Assembly (NCBI RefSeq): GCF_020379485.1
Contig: NC_063450.1
Location: forward strand, 29,054,137-29,118,136
Length of the DNA stretch: 64,000 nt
Source: Brassica napus
Lineage: Eukaryota; Streptophyta; Magnoliopsida; Brassicales; Brassicaceae
Direction: 5' to 3'
This document shows positions 47,590 through 59,765 of this stretch, one piece after another. A program made the translations under genes and the position numbers. Each line of letters opens with the position of its first letter. The stretch's first letter is position 1. Below the pieces are notes generated by a model. It saw only the letters and a list, made by a program, of their open reading frames with translations. It was not told the DNA's origin and made no database searches.

Positions 47590-47800
47590 TCTATTATTAC
47601 TATTATTATTATTATTATTGTTAGTATTTTTATAAAAAGTTTGGTTCTTCAAAGTTGCTAATTTACACGATTGTGACAATGTTAGTTATATATTTGAAAA
47701 TGTGATATGTGTTAAACTTTCTCATAATCAAAAATATATATACTAAAATAAAATAAAAAGCGATTTTTTTTAATTATAAATATTATTTAATAGTATTATT
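46384..47800 (+). repeat. Tandem repeat of about 0.25-0.53 kb units in the Helitron
   Basis: Units start at about 46384, 46905, 47388 and 47638 with (T)TGGTT.TTCAAA.TTGCTAAT followed by ACATGAT.G.GACA and GTGACATGTGTTAA. The first two are about 520 bases apart, and later ones are shorter. An (ATT)n run at 47550-47617 lies in the third unit. Confidence 0.75.
47550..47617. repeat. (ATT)n microsatellite
   Basis: More than 20 ATT triplets with two short interruptions (TCT and TAC). Confidence 0.9.
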
Positions 47801-49868
47801 ATTATTATTTATTATAATGTTTGTTTTAAGAGATACTAAAGATAGGAAATTATAAAAGATAAATATTAACTTTTAAGAAAAATGTTAAACAAAAACTAAT
47901 TGTAAAATCCTATAAATACAAAAAATTATTTAGTAAAAAAAAATGAATAAAAACTACCTTTTAAATAAATAATATTACTTTTTTAAAAGCCTAATTAAAA
48001 GAAAATTTTAAAAGTACTCTTATTATTGTCTTAAAAGTAACTAACTTTCCTTTTTTAATAGATAATTTTGTATATTAAAAAAGTATGACCAAAAACAGCT
48101 ACAAATATTTCACATCTATATTTAAGTTCAAGCTTTTACATATTATTTTTACAAAACACAATAGTATTTACATGAAGAGTATTACCTCGGTATTTTCTTA
48201 TATTTTCTTGATACAACTCAACCTTTTATTATCCTTATTACATCTTATGATTATGATACTAACATAATTTTATATTTTGATGTTGTTATTATACATGAGT
48301 ACGTGTGAATATGATGAATATGTGTTTGTATGTATAAGACAAAATATATAAATAATAAACATAATTTTTTCTATTAAAAATAAAATAGTTGTATAAAAAT
48401 TTAAAAGAAAAATTAATTATAAAATAATTAATTTCCTTTTTAAAAGTCTAAATGAAATAAATATATAAAAATAATCTTCTTTTTCTTATAATTAACTAAT
48501 TTTACTTTTTAATAATTTTGTGTTAAAAAAATATAAGCCAAAATTAACTTCAAATATTTCACCTGATATAATTGTGACATGTGTCAATTAAAAAAATAGA
48601 TTGTGAATGTGTCAATAAAAATGTCATTATGTGAAAATAATTTATTATTTTCCTAAAATCCTAAATAAAAGAGATTTCAAAAAATAAAATTATTTTCTAA
48701 TCTTAACCAATTAATATTTTTTTTCTTTTTTTAAAAAAAATCCTAACCAGAGAGAATTGTAAAATTTTATTTAATAGTAATTTGTACTTATAAAAATTAA
48801 TGATAAACATGATAGTAAAAAAATATTTAGTTAACAAGAAAATTTGAAAAAAAATATTAGTGATATTGGAAAAAATGAATTTTGAAAATGGCAACTTTTA
48901 AAAATAGTTAATATTTACTGGAAATAATTATTTGATAGAAATTTTATTTTTCTGAATCCTAGAAAAAATATAATTGTAAAAGATTATGTAATATTAATTT
49001 CCTTTTCTAAAATCCTAAAAAACTGTACAAGAATATTTGATAGTTTTTTTTCTTATTTATATAAAAAATCCTAAACAAAAAAAAAATTGTATCATATTTT
49101 TAAGTCCTAGCCAAAAGAGAATTATAAAACATTATTTGATAATATTTTTAAGAGAGTATTTGATGATGAACATGATACCAAAATTTATTTAATTAACAAA
49201 AGAAGTGTAAAATTAGTATTGATACGAAATGTAAATTTTTTTTATTAGTAACTAAAAATAATTATTTGATAGCAATCTATTTTTTCTGAAATTCTAGAGA
49301 GAAGATAATTATAATAGGTTATATGATAATAATTTTCTTTTTCTAAAATCTTAAACAAAATTGTAAAAGAGTATTTAATATTATTTTTTTAATTGTAAAT
49401 AAAAACGAGATTTATAAAATAGAATTTTTTCCTTTAAAAAAAAAATCCTAACAAAATAAATTTTTAAAGAATTATCTAATAAAATATTAAATTATTACAT
49501 AAGAACATGTATAATGTTGTCATTAATGTTGTCATTGACTCGATTGGTATATTTGACTTTCATTTCTTTTTACTTTTCATTCAATTTCTTATTTCGGGTT
49601 GTATTCAGTTTAAACGTTTAGATATATAGTATTTTATCTAATCCTAAGTACAAAGTTTATAACAATTCATCTATGTACCATGACTATAAAATACAAATAT
49701 TAACTTAAACTTATGTGTAAAAATGAGTTTTTATTATAAAATAAATCTCAAACAACATATGCAAAAAACAATCATAAAACTATAATAAAATTATTTATTA
49801 TTTTATAGTTTTTATTAAATTAAAACATCACACAAAACCCGTTGCGTTGCAACGGGCTCGTATCTTGT

Positions 49869-50314
49869 ATGAAATAAAACATGATGAACCTCTAGTGAGA
49901 AGGAATGTTTCCTTTTTAGTTTAACCAGAACCCAGTTCATGATATGAGCATCGAAATTTAATAAACAAGATGAATACAGAGATTTAGCACGTTGAAAACA
50001 GCGATTTAGAGGTCACACGCAAGCCTGAATCTGAAAACAATATATCATTAACCCTTAAAGTTATTTCCCAAATTATTCCATTAACAGAGATACGATCATA
50101 GTAGTTCCTAATTTAGAACTCACTCCAAAACCATGGAGAGTCTGACATTAAAACCATCAGTCCATCACAGACACACACACATAATCTAAACAGGAAAAAG
50201 TTAAAAGACTCTTATGGTTCCATTTTATTAAGTTAACTTCACCCTACCTAGAATCATTTTACTTTCTTTATCGGATATCAATATAATAATAGTAAAATTA
50301 AAAATAATCAATCA
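49869..50314. other. HEC1 3' flank
   Basis: About 450 bases between the Helitron end and the HEC1 stop codon, likely including the HEC1 3' UTR. No other feature is seen. Confidence 0.5.
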
Positions 50315-50971
50315 TCATCTGAGAATCTGTGCATTGCCCACCATCTGATGAGTCCCCATTGCTCCACAACCTTTCATAATCACTCCACCACCACCACTTA
50401 CCGCTGCCGTCATTCCACCGCCGCTAGTATCCACCGCTTGTTGCTCCAGCGTCTGCACTTGCTTCTTTAGAAACTTCACATAATGAATAGCTTCGTCGAG
50501 CATCGAAGCTGTATCCATCTTGGTCCCACCAGGAACAAGACGTTGCAAAATCCGAATCCTCTCGCTTATCCTCTCCCTTCGGTGACGAGCAGCCACACTC
50601 TGTGGATCTTTAGAGATTCTGACGTTCCTCCTCTTAGGTGGCTTTACGGCCTGGGGGTCGATATGTATCGGTTGCATCACGGCAATTCGATAGATCATCT
50701 CTCGCATCGCTTCCATGTTCGTGCTATTGGTGTTGCTACTAGTGCTTCTTTTTTCGTGCAAAACGGAAGAGTAAATTGTGTTGGGAGAGAGAGAAGAAGG
50801 GTTAGTGAGTAATCCGGGTTCGGGAGTCATTGAGTCAGAGTGGTTATGGTTTGAGTTGAGCAGAAAAGGGTTAGTGTTGTTGTTGTGATCGATGAGAGAG
50901 GGATTTGTGTTACAAAACTCAGGAAGCTTCTCTATTTGTTGCATCATCATGTTCATTATGTCAGAGTCCAT
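50315..50971 (-). CDS. HEC1: HECATE1, bHLH transcription factor
   Basis: A single exon encodes 218 residues, somewhat shorter than the Arabidopsis protein (about 241 as I recall). The N-terminal half is Asn/Ser-rich with a Gln/Met start ([16 protein letters not shown]). The conserved HEC block [13 protein letters not shown] (about 89-101) precedes the bHLH at about 121-177. In the basic region the E-box-contact Glu is replaced by Ala ([11 protein letters not shown]), as in the rest of the HEC group. Helix 2 is [18 protein letters not shown]. The C-terminus is Gly/Met-rich. HEC proteins drive stigma and transmitting-tract development and pair with SPATULA, the sister of ALC. A TATA box lies at 51140-51146. 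Intact. HEC2 or HEC3 is possible on sequence, but the syntenic position supports HEC1. Confidence 0.92.
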   Translation of the reverse strand: MDSDIMNMMMQQIEKLPEFCNTNPSLIDHNNNTNPFLLNSNHNHSDSMTPEPGLLTNPSSLSPNTIYSSVLHEKRSTSSNTNSTNMEAMREMIYRIAVMQPIHIDPQAVKPPKRRNVRISKDPQSVAARHRRERISERIRILQRLVPGGTKMDTASMLDEAIHYVKFLKKQVQTLEQQAVDTSGGGMTAAVSGGGGVIMKGCGAMGTHQMVGNAQILR

Positions 50972-51139
50972 AGAGAAGCTGTTGAAATCGGTATGGAGAG
51001 AAACCGAGAAAAGCTTACAAAAATGAAAATTTGGGATTTTTTTAGATGATTGGTATTAGCCTAATTGGTATGCGTGAGAAATGGCAATGGTACTACTGCC
51101 CAATCAGAACTCAAGTAATATTTCAAGAAGTGGAAGGAC

Positions 51140-51146
51140 TTATATA
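51140..51146 (-). promoter_or_regulatory. TATA box of HEC1
   Basis: TATATAA on the minus strand, 169 bases upstream of the start codon; a plausible core promoter position given a leader of about 140 bases. Confidence 0.6.
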
Positions 51147-51370
51147 GCAACTTGTGGCCCATCCCCTTCTTTAACTTATACAACATATTTATAAATCTAA
51201 GGAAATTCTTCATTTTTAACTCTGTTTATACATGTATATGATGTACATATTAAATTAAATATTCAAATTTGTCTTCTTATCTTAGTGCAAATTCCAAATT
51301 CCAACATGCATTCAACCGAACTTACTGATGTGAAGAAGGGTTTTATAAACCTATGAACACGGTCAGGATC

Positions 51371-51595
51371 TTTTTTTTTTTGCTAACCGAGTATCCTGGT
51401 CCCACCGAAATGGTCCAGATAGAGACCGAAGTGAGCATGGACGCTGCCAGGGCGTCACCATGTGGCTCACCGTGTAACGGTCTTCGGTCTCAGGTGCTGC
51501 AGCCCACATGTAAATTCCGCAGTGGCCAAGACTCGAACCCAGGGACGGGTACTCCAGCTGGAGCTCCTATACCACTAGACCAAAGCAACTTGGTT
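51371..51595 (-). mobile_element. tRNA-derived SINE, full length
   Basis: Read on the minus strand it starts AACCAAGTTGCTTTGG, has an A box TGGTCTAGTGGTAT and, about 30 bases on, a B box GGGTTCGAGTCTT (the internal RNA polymerase III promoter). It ends in an A-run (T-run 51371-51381 on the plus strand). A perfect 12-bp duplication ACGGTCAGGATC flanks it (51359-51370, 51596-51607). Length is 225 bp. It is non-coding and is mobilised by LINE enzymes. Confidence 0.93.
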
Positions 51596-51607
51596 ACGGT
51601 CAGGATC

Positions 51608-52389
51608 CTAATTAACCACAGAGAAAAAAATCAATATTATTGCTTCAACCATCGTTTATTTTTGCATACCGTGTTATGTATATAAGAGGAGTACGCATGT
51701 AACAACTAGCAAGGGAACGAATATATTAATATGGTGGATTTGATTCCTTATCGTTAAACTTGATCATCTAAATAATACTATAGTTCCCAAATATTTTGTA
51801 AAATAAATCATTATGCATTTATCAACAAGCTATTAGGTCAAAAATATAGTTTTCGGTTGGTAAGAGTCTATGGAAAAGCGTGAGTACATCAGTACATGTA
51901 GGAGTTACTATAAGTAGGTAATTATCGTGTAACTTGTCTTGCATGGACCAAAAAGGAAAAGGCAAAGAAAGTAATACTAGTAACTTTTTTTTTTTTGGAA
52001 CACAAGTAATACTAGTAACTAATAGAAGATCGTTACATTTTTTAGCCGTCGATCCTCGCCACATGATTGACTATAAGATCTTAGATCTCAGATTGACCGT
52101 CAGGATCATGTTTCTTCATACACGTGTTCTACATCCACTGGCTTTGTTTACGTGACAAATTAATTAAACGAGGTGCATGAACCACTCCCACCACCACCAG
52201 CATAACCAACGGGAATTCCATTCTCGACCATTATCAATTTATCATTAATTCATTATACATTTACACCATTCTCCCTTTTTATCTCTATATTTGTGTGTGT
52301 GAAAGAGTCATTGATTCTTATGATCATCCACTGATGTCGATGTATTAAGTATTAAAAATAACATGTTCTATGATTCAAGAAAAATGATA
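51608..52389. other. Intergenic, nothing recognised
   Basis: AT-rich sequence without supported genes. The short open frames at 51822-52155 overlap on both strands and have no gene-like features. Confidence 0.5.
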
Positions 52390-52606
52390 TTCCCTCCGTT
52401 TTTTTATACGTTTTAAAATTGTGCACATAGATTAAAACACATTTAATTTTCTAAACAAAAACATCATTAATTGTTTACCTAACCACAATTTAATTAATAA
52501 TAAAATAGAAACTATAATATCATTGGTCATCTAGAAATTAAAAATGCCAAACAATTTGGAATAAAAAAATTCCTCTAAAACGTAAAATATAAAAAAACGG
52601 AGGGAC
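52390..52606. mobile_element. Stowaway-like (Tc1/mariner) MITE
   Basis: The ends TTCCCTCCGTTTTTTTATACG and TATAAAAAAACGGAGGGAC are inverted, with TA on both sides (52388-52389, 52607-52608). Length is 217 bp. Confidence 0.85.
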
Positions 52607-53193
52607 TAGCTGGTAAAAAAAAACAATACTAGAGAGAGTATTATCATTTATTATCATTTCGTTATACAATACCCTCACATCCACAAGGGATATGTCAGAA
52701 TCCAGGGAGCAATATTTTATCTTTGTAAAGTTTGCTGGTAAAATTAATACATTCATACTTGCGAAGAAAATGGTTGATGATTAATCGGAGCGCAATTGAC
52801 ATCGATCTTTAGCGTATGGCACGCTCCTCAAAGCTGATCAGAGAACGACTTAAATTATTTTTTAACTTTATTTTATCCTTTCTTTCTCTTAAGAAACGCA
52901 TATTGGATGCTTTTGTTGGTTAACCGCAGTGAGTTTTTCTTCTCGCATACTTTTCAATTAATTTATATGAAAATTGTCAACCCTTTGTTTCTGTTTTTCT
53001 TCAGCAAATTGCTTCTTTAACCAAATAATTCTAGTTATGATAAAATCGAAAATAAAGAATCATCGTCTGGTGCAACTGACAAGCCGATATCATTCCCAGC
53101 AAGGAGGGAAGAAAATAAATTAAAACTTCGAAAACCGCAATATTAGCAATTTTAGAGTATTTCTAATTCATTGGTATTTTTACCTCTATAATA

Positions 53194-53440
53194 GTCCTCC
53201 TGTTTCAAAACACATGAAGTTTTATGAAGGAACACAACTATTACGAAACTTGTTTTTTAATCTAAAAAATATTATTAAAATATAAATTAAAAATTATTTA
53301 ACTAATCACAAGATAAACTACAAAATATGATTGATTACACTGTTTTTGATAAAGTTAAAAAATATATTGAAATATAAAACATCATCTATTTTGAAACTTC
53401 AAAAACTCTCTAAAACATCATATATTTTGAAATGAAGGGA
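53194..53440. mobile_element. Stowaway-like (Tc1/mariner) MITE
   Basis: The left end GTCCTCCTGTTTCAAAACAC and right end ATTTTGAAATGAAGGGAG are inverted and flanked by TA (53192-53193, 53441-53442). Length is 247 bp. The ends are more diverged than in the copy at 52390. Confidence 0.75.
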
Positions 53441-53811
53441 GTAGCATTTAAGTGTGGGTTATTGGTTGTTGTATTTTAATGGATTTGAAAATTCGAACTA
53501 AATCTAGTGTTATTGATTCTATGATTTAAAAATCTGCATATTTTACTTGGATTTATAAATACTACATGAATTTCTAAATCAATCAAAATAAATAAACCAA
53601 TAACACCTCTTAAAGGTGAAACTACTCTAATCCACCTTTATTTCTTAGCATTCTTCTATTTTCTGCTCTATATTTAAAAATTGTTATTTTAGAAAGATAG
53701 ATTATAGCATATTCCATCTATAAATAGATTTTTTTTCTATTTTAGAGGTAAAAATAGCAAAATACATTGGAGAAAGTCTTTTATTTTTCATATATGTTTT
53801 ATCCTCTAGGG

Positions 53812-54479
53812 TAGGCCTGGGCATTTTACCCGGACCCGAAGACCTGAACCGGAACCGACCCGAAAATACAGGTTCGGGTCCGGGTCCATGCTAAGTACCT
53901 ATTGGGTCTTCTTTTTTTGGACCTGCGGGTCTCGGTTCGGGTCCGGGTCCTACCCGAGACCCGTTCGGGTATCCGAAGTACCCGCAAATAATTGTATATA
54001 ATAGGTATATTTGGGTGATTGAGTATTTTTTGGTATTTTGAATTTTTTTAAAAGTTTCAGGTTTGGATTTTCGGGTATAATTGTAGGTTTCGGGTGAACT
54101 TTTAGATTTTTAGAAAATATAATTTGGGTATTCGGGTAAAATTCGGGTATGTTTTGGGTTTTCGGGTCTGATTTTGGATAAATTTGTGTGTATTTTTGCG
54201 GTTTTTGGGGTATTTTTAGAGTTTTCGGGTCCAGTTCAGGTATTTCGGGTCTATTTCGGATCCTAAATACCCGAACCGACCCGGATCCGAAATATACCCG
54301 AAAATTTTGGGTATTTTACGGGTATTGAAATTATAGACCCGAACCGACCCGAACCCAACCCGGAACCGATCCGAAAAGTTATAGATACCTATATGGGTCT
54401 AAATTGCTAGGACCCGAAAGACCCGGATTCGATAATACCCGACCCGAACCCGACCCGAAGACCCGGATGCCCAGGCCTA
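53812..54479. mobile_element. hAT-type MITE with GGGTTCGGGT-rich body
   Basis: The inverted ends TAGGCCTGGGCAT and ATGCCCAGGCCTA are flanked by a perfect 8-bp duplication CTCTAGGG (53804-53811, 54480-54487), the hAT signature. The inverted similarity extends inwards (ACCCGGACCCGAAGACC against GGTCTTCGGGT...). The body is a dense set of GACCCGAACC / GGTTCGGGTC words that could fold into a long hairpin. Length is 668 bp. There is no coding. Confidence 0.9.
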
Positions 54480-54487
54480 CTCTAGGG

Positions 54488-54997
54488 ATCCATAATTTTT
54501 GATCAACTGTATAATATTTGATATGGCATAAGTAGGAGTGAAATTTTAGGTGGATTAAATTAGTTGTTGTAGTATTTAAATTCCTCTCTGTAATTAATTA
54601 GTAATATCGATGGAATAATAAACTACAAGAACAGTAGCAAGAAACAGAATCTTAACTGATTTAAGTAGTAGTCTTACCTTAAAAATACAGAAGTCCAAAA
54701 AGTCAGCACAAGCTATCACTGTTCTTTCAAGTTCTGTCTTGCTTTATTTGTACACAATCACATTTAAGACTAGTTTTGTTTTGATTTATTTAATTAATGT
54801 AACTGTTTTTTTTTTGTTGGATGGTTCCTTCTTCCCCATGATTAGATAAAAACAAGCAAGCAAAGCCAGTGCTTCGACCTTGGTTTTACCCTATTGTGTT
54901 GACACCAAAGCATGCAAAATCATACGCAACGATGACTTTCACTGCTTCCACTCTCACAATCAATAAATCAATTCATCCCTTTTTCACCTTACCTACA
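54488..54997. other. Intergenic, nothing recognised
   Basis: About 500 bases of unremarkable sequence between the hAT-type element and the Gypsy LTR. Confidence 0.5.
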
Positions 54998-55378
54998 AGA
55001 TGCAGCCGCATCTACGATGGTGGCGCCAACATAACGACCAGTTCAAATATGTTTCTTTTTTAGGATTTCGTTTTATTTCCTATTTTAGTTTTGGACTTTT
55101 CTTTGTTTCATAAGAAAGACGGTTTATAATATCCTTATCCTTATGGGGTTTGTCCAAACGGATGGATATATAAACAAAGCTTTGTCTTCTTTGTTTAACA
55201 CATTTTGATTTTAATAAGAATAGCTTTGCTTTTATCTCTTGTTCGATTTGATTCAATTCATCAAACATAAAGTTGGTCTCAAGAAGCTATTGAAAGAAAC
55301 TCTTGATCGATCCAAGAACAAGTCTCGAAGAACCCTAAATTCTTAGATCGACCGTTCACTCATTCGTACGCTGCGCCA
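54998..55378 (+). repeat. Gypsy 5' LTR
   Basis: The LTR is 381 bp, beginning (A)GATGCAGCCGCATC and ending GCTGCGCCA. A TATATAAAC element at about 55164-55172 is the likely promoter. Confidence 0.9.
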
Positions 55379-55428
55379 GGTTGGTATCAGAGCTCTGCTA
55401 CGCTCCAAATCCTTCTCAACCCGCTACA

Positions 55429-58400
55429 ATGGTTCGTAAGACTCGTGCTCAACAATACGCTGATGACGATGATATCCCGGCTACTCAACAATCTGTTAAT
55501 GAGCTCCAGCAACAGATTGCAGACCTAGCTACCGTCGTCGCTGCCTTCAGCGCACGACAGCCGCACCTGCACTTCCCCGCCGCAACGACCAGATCTCTGT
55601 CCATGATAACTCCGACGAAGACGACGAGAATCCATTCGCTCCTCTTCGAAAACCACAACAACAACAACGCCCTCGACGCCACGTCAACAATAACTCCGAT
55701 TCCGAGGAAGATGCTATCGAGTCATCATGGAAATCGAGTTTCAAGCTTGAGCTTCCAGTATTCAATGGTTCAACGAACGCTGAGGAATTATTGGATTGGT
55801 TTGTAACAATAGAAGAAATTCTCGAGTTTAAAGAAATTTCATTGAATCGTTGTGTACCCCTAGCCGCCATACGCTTCCGTGACCGCGCAGCTGCCTAGTG
55901 GTCACAAGTAAAGACGACAAGAGCACGATTGGGCAAAACAAAGATTACTACATGGGATAAGCTTAAACGAGAGATGCAAAAAAAATTTCTGCCGTATAAC
56001 TATGACCAACTTATATTTCAGAAATTCCAGAATCTTCGGCAAGGAGCTCGATCCATCGACAATTACGCCACATAATTTTTCAAGATGATCAACCGTGTGG
56101 AAATTCGCGACACCGAAGAACAACTAACAATGCGTTTTGTGGGAGGACTTCCCCAACAAATCCAACACACTCTTAACTTGTTTCATCCACAATCGATCTC
56201 AAAAGCGCATCAGCAGGCCCTCACGATAGAGAACCAGAATCGAACTGGTTCTCAATCTTGGTCCACGTCGCAGCAAAACAAACAGCCTACATCAACCCCA
56301 CCAACAACCATCAACGACGCAACTTCAAAAACAGAAACTGCCATTGTACCTATTAACAATAACCAACAGGTTCGTCCCGGCGGATTGCATTGTTACTCTT
56401 GCGGAGAAGCAGGACATCGTCGGTCCGCTTGTCCACATCGTACGCGCAAAGGATTACTTATCGAAGAAGTACAACAGGATAATGACCCTATCTATGACGA
56501 GGAACCACTCGACCCTGACGAAGAAGCTGAAGAACTTTTCCCCGATTCGGGTCGACTTCTCGTAGCTCGCCGGTCATTTTTCACTCCTAAAGCCGAAGAA
56601 CATTTCCCACAACGTAACAGACTATTTCAGTCGCGTTGCACAATCAATGGACGAGTCTGCTCCTCTGTAATCAACTCTGGGAGCTGTGAGAACGTCATAG
56701 CGGAGGAGGCAGTCGCGAAATTACAACTTCAGGATGAACCCCACCCATCTCCATACAAGCTCTCGTGGCTCCAACTGAACCATGATCTTGTTGTGACTCG
56801 GCGCGCCGTAGTGTCGTTCTCCGTAGGCACTTCTTACAAAGATAAGGTTTATTGCGACGTCGCCCCTATGGATGCTTGCCACTTACTTCTCGGGAGACCT
56901 TGGGAATTTGATCATCGCATTATTCACGATGGCTTTCTCAACACATACAGCTTCACTTTCGAGAATAGAAAGTTCATCCTCAAACCATCTCCTCTGACAC
57001 CGACTCTTGCTAATCAAACACCCGCCAATAACACTACAAAGCCGATGTTATTTCTTCGTAAAACTCTATTTGTTTCAGAGATGCTCAAAGCCGGGCTGGT
57101 TCTCGCAGTAATAACCAAACCTACGTCAGCCACACCCAAAATAGAGGTTCCGGCGGCCTTTGCGAGCATTCTTTCCGACTTCGCTGATGTCTTTCCAAAT
57201 GATCTCCCCGAGGGACTGCCTCTTCTCTGGGACATCCAACATCGTATCGACCTCCTCCCTGACGCTGCCCTTCCTAACCGATCACATTACCGTATGAGCC
57301 CAACCGAGCATGAGGAACTACGAAGACAGGTAGAAGAACTCGTCGCCAAGGGTTTCCTTCGTGAGAGTTTATCTCCTTGTGCCGTGCCGGCATTACTAAT
57401 CCCCAAGAAAGATGGTTCTTAGCGAATGTGCGTAGACAGTCGTGCTATCAACAAAATTACAGTCCATTACCGCTTTCCGATTCCACGTCTTGATGACTTC
57501 CTTGACCAAATCGGTACTGCAACAATCTTCTCCAAACTTGATCTCAAAAGTGGCTATCACCAGATACGAATCAATCCCAGAGATGAATGGAAAACGACTT
57601 TTAAGACACGCGAAGGCCTCTTCGAATGGATGGTTATGCCTTTTGGTTTGTCAAACGCACCAAGTACATTCATGCGGGTGATGAATCAGGCACTACGACC
57701 ATTTATTGGAAAGTTTGTTGTGGTCTATTTTGATGATATACTCATCTTTAGCAGGTCCATGACTGACCACGTCCGCCATCTTTCTGAAGTTCTTGAAGTT
57801 CTACGCCGTGATAAGTTCTTCGCAACATTGAAAAAGTGCGAATTTGGGTCACTAACAGTCCACTTCCTCGGGTATATTGTGTCATCGCAGGGACTCGCCG
57901 TCGACCCTAGTAAGATATCTGCCATACAATCTTGGCCGACTCCTACAACGATCACCGAAGTTTGCAGCTTTCACGGATTAACTTCTTTTTACCGCCATTT
58001 TGTCTCACAGTTCAGCAGTTTGATGTCGCCAATTACTGACTGTATATGAGATGGACAGTTCACTTGGACGCCGGATGCAGCGCGGGCTTTTGATATCATC
58101 AAAGAGAAGCTCTGCTCAGCCCCAGTCCTCGCTCTTCCCGACTTTGTCTTTGAATTGCATTGTGATGCATCAAAAACAGGAATTGGTGCAATGCTTAGCC
58201 AACGAGGTCGTCCCATCGCTTTCTTTAGTGAGAAGTTGGCTGGTGCGAGATCCCGTTATAGCACATATGACGTCGAGTTTTATGCCATTGTTCAGGCAAT
58301 AAAACATTGGAGGCACTATCTATTTCACAAGGAGTTTGTGCTTTACACCGATCATGACGCATTTAAGCATCTCAGTAGTCAAGGAAAGGATTCCTCGCGA

Positions 58401-59754
58401 CACGCTTCATGGATTGCTTATCTCCATCAATTTACCTTCGTTATTAAGCACACTTTTGGAGCTTCTAACCGGGTGGCCGATGCCTTGAGTCGGCGTCGCT
58501 CTCTATTGGCGGTTCTTCATAACTCCGTCCCTGGTTTCGCTTATTTGTAGGACCTCTACGCAACATATTCTTTTTTAGACAGATTTATGATGATGTGTAG
58601 CGTGGGATGGCTCCTTCTGAGTATACCATTCAAGATGGATTCCTTTTTCATGGAGTTCAACTTTGCATTCCAGATTGCAGTTTGCGTTTGCAGCTCTTGA
58701 CCGAGTTACACAGAGAAGGACATGTCGGACGAGATCGAACACCACAGCTCGTTTCTTCTTCTTCTTTCTGGCCTTCTCTGCGCCGTGACGTCGAAAAGTT
58801 TGTCGAACGTTGTGTCACTTGTCAACAATCTAAAGGTACTGCCTTGAATGTTGGGCTCTATATGCCTTTACTGATTCCTTCTCAGCTGTGGATAGATATT
58901 AGCATGGATTTCGTTGTTGGGCTTCCACGTACACATAAGGGTTTGATTCAATCTTTGTTGTCGTCGATCGATTTTCGAAGATGTCCCATTTCATCCCCTG
59001 CAAGAAAACGACTGATGCTGTCCAGGTCGCGACGCTTTTCTTTCGAGAAATCTATCGACTACACGGTTTACCAATGTCCATTGTCTCTGATCGTGATTCT
59101 CGGTTTCTTGGACACTTTTGGAGATCTTTATGGAAGTTATTGGGTACTACGCTAGATATGAGTTCAGCCTATCACCCTCAGTCCGATGGTCAGACATAAG
59201 TTGTTAATCGATCACTCGATAATCTTCTCCACTGTCTCGTGGGAGATGCAATCAAATCATGGGATTCAAAGTTGCCACAAGCACTATTCGCGCACAATCA
59301 TTCTACCAACCGTAGTACATGCTTGTGTCCGTTTCAGGTTATCTATGAAACAATACCTCGGGGCCCTGTTTCTCTGTCTACCTTGCCAGATCTCACACGT
59401 TCGCATGGTGACGCAGCATCATTTGTTAAGAATCTTGCTCATGTCCACTCGGAGACTGTGGCTAACTTGGAAGCTGCGACTGCAAAGTATACGAGTGCTG
59501 CAAACAAACGTTGCAGACGTATGATCTTTGACATTGGCGACCTTGTCTGGGTGTATCTGACGCGTGATAGACTTCCGGCGCATGCTTATAATAAACTCAA
59601 GTCAAAGAAAATAGGCCCAGTAGAGATTTTAGAACGCATCATCGACAACGCATATCGTCTGCGCCTCCCTGATGGTATCAATACATCAGATGTCTTCAAC
59701 GTCAAGTTCTTGTCTCGTTATGTTGCTTCAGATTTGTGGACGAATCCTTCTTAA
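55429..59754 (+). pseudogene. Gypsy gag-pol polyprotein, broken
   Basis: Gag starts at the ATG at 55429. The zinc knuckle [14 protein letters not shown] lies near 56391-56432. The protease segment has INSGS near 56670, where families of this type have Asp in place of the Asn, so the catalytic residue is lost. Reverse transcriptase has YFDDIL near 57726, RNase H has CDAS near 58158 and TDHDAF near 58340, and the integrase zinc site H-x3-H...C-x2-C lies near 58713-58832. The frame ends at 59754. Stops interrupt it at 55896-55900, near 56073, at 57420 (TAG), 58048 (TGA), 58548 and beyond, with frame changes near 55590, 58960 and 59195. No chromodomain is seen. Inactive. Confidence 0.92.
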
Positions 59755-59765
59755 CCGGGGAGTCC

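Larger units (their letters stand above)
46370..49868 (+). mobile_element. Helitron-like element, non-autonomous
   Basis: The probable 5' end is TCTTATTATATAAAGC at 46370, after an A. The 3' end is ...ATCTTGT at 49861-49868, twelve bases after a perfect hairpin CCCGTTGC-GTT-GCAACGGG (49838-49856), the usual Helitron terminus layout. The terminal CTTG differs from the standard CTAG, so the ends are slightly decayed. The 3.5-kb body is very AT-rich, has no coding and begins with a tandem repeat of about 0.5 kb. It separates RALFL34 from HEC1. Confidence 0.65.

Noticed and set aside
50483..50812. 109-codon plus-strand open frame
   Set aside because: It is antisense to the HEC1 bHLH exon.
55080..55268. 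Minus-strand 62-codon open frame present again at 59848-60036
   Set aside because: The two copies are simply the two LTRs of the Gypsy element. Duplication of the LTR explains the conservation.
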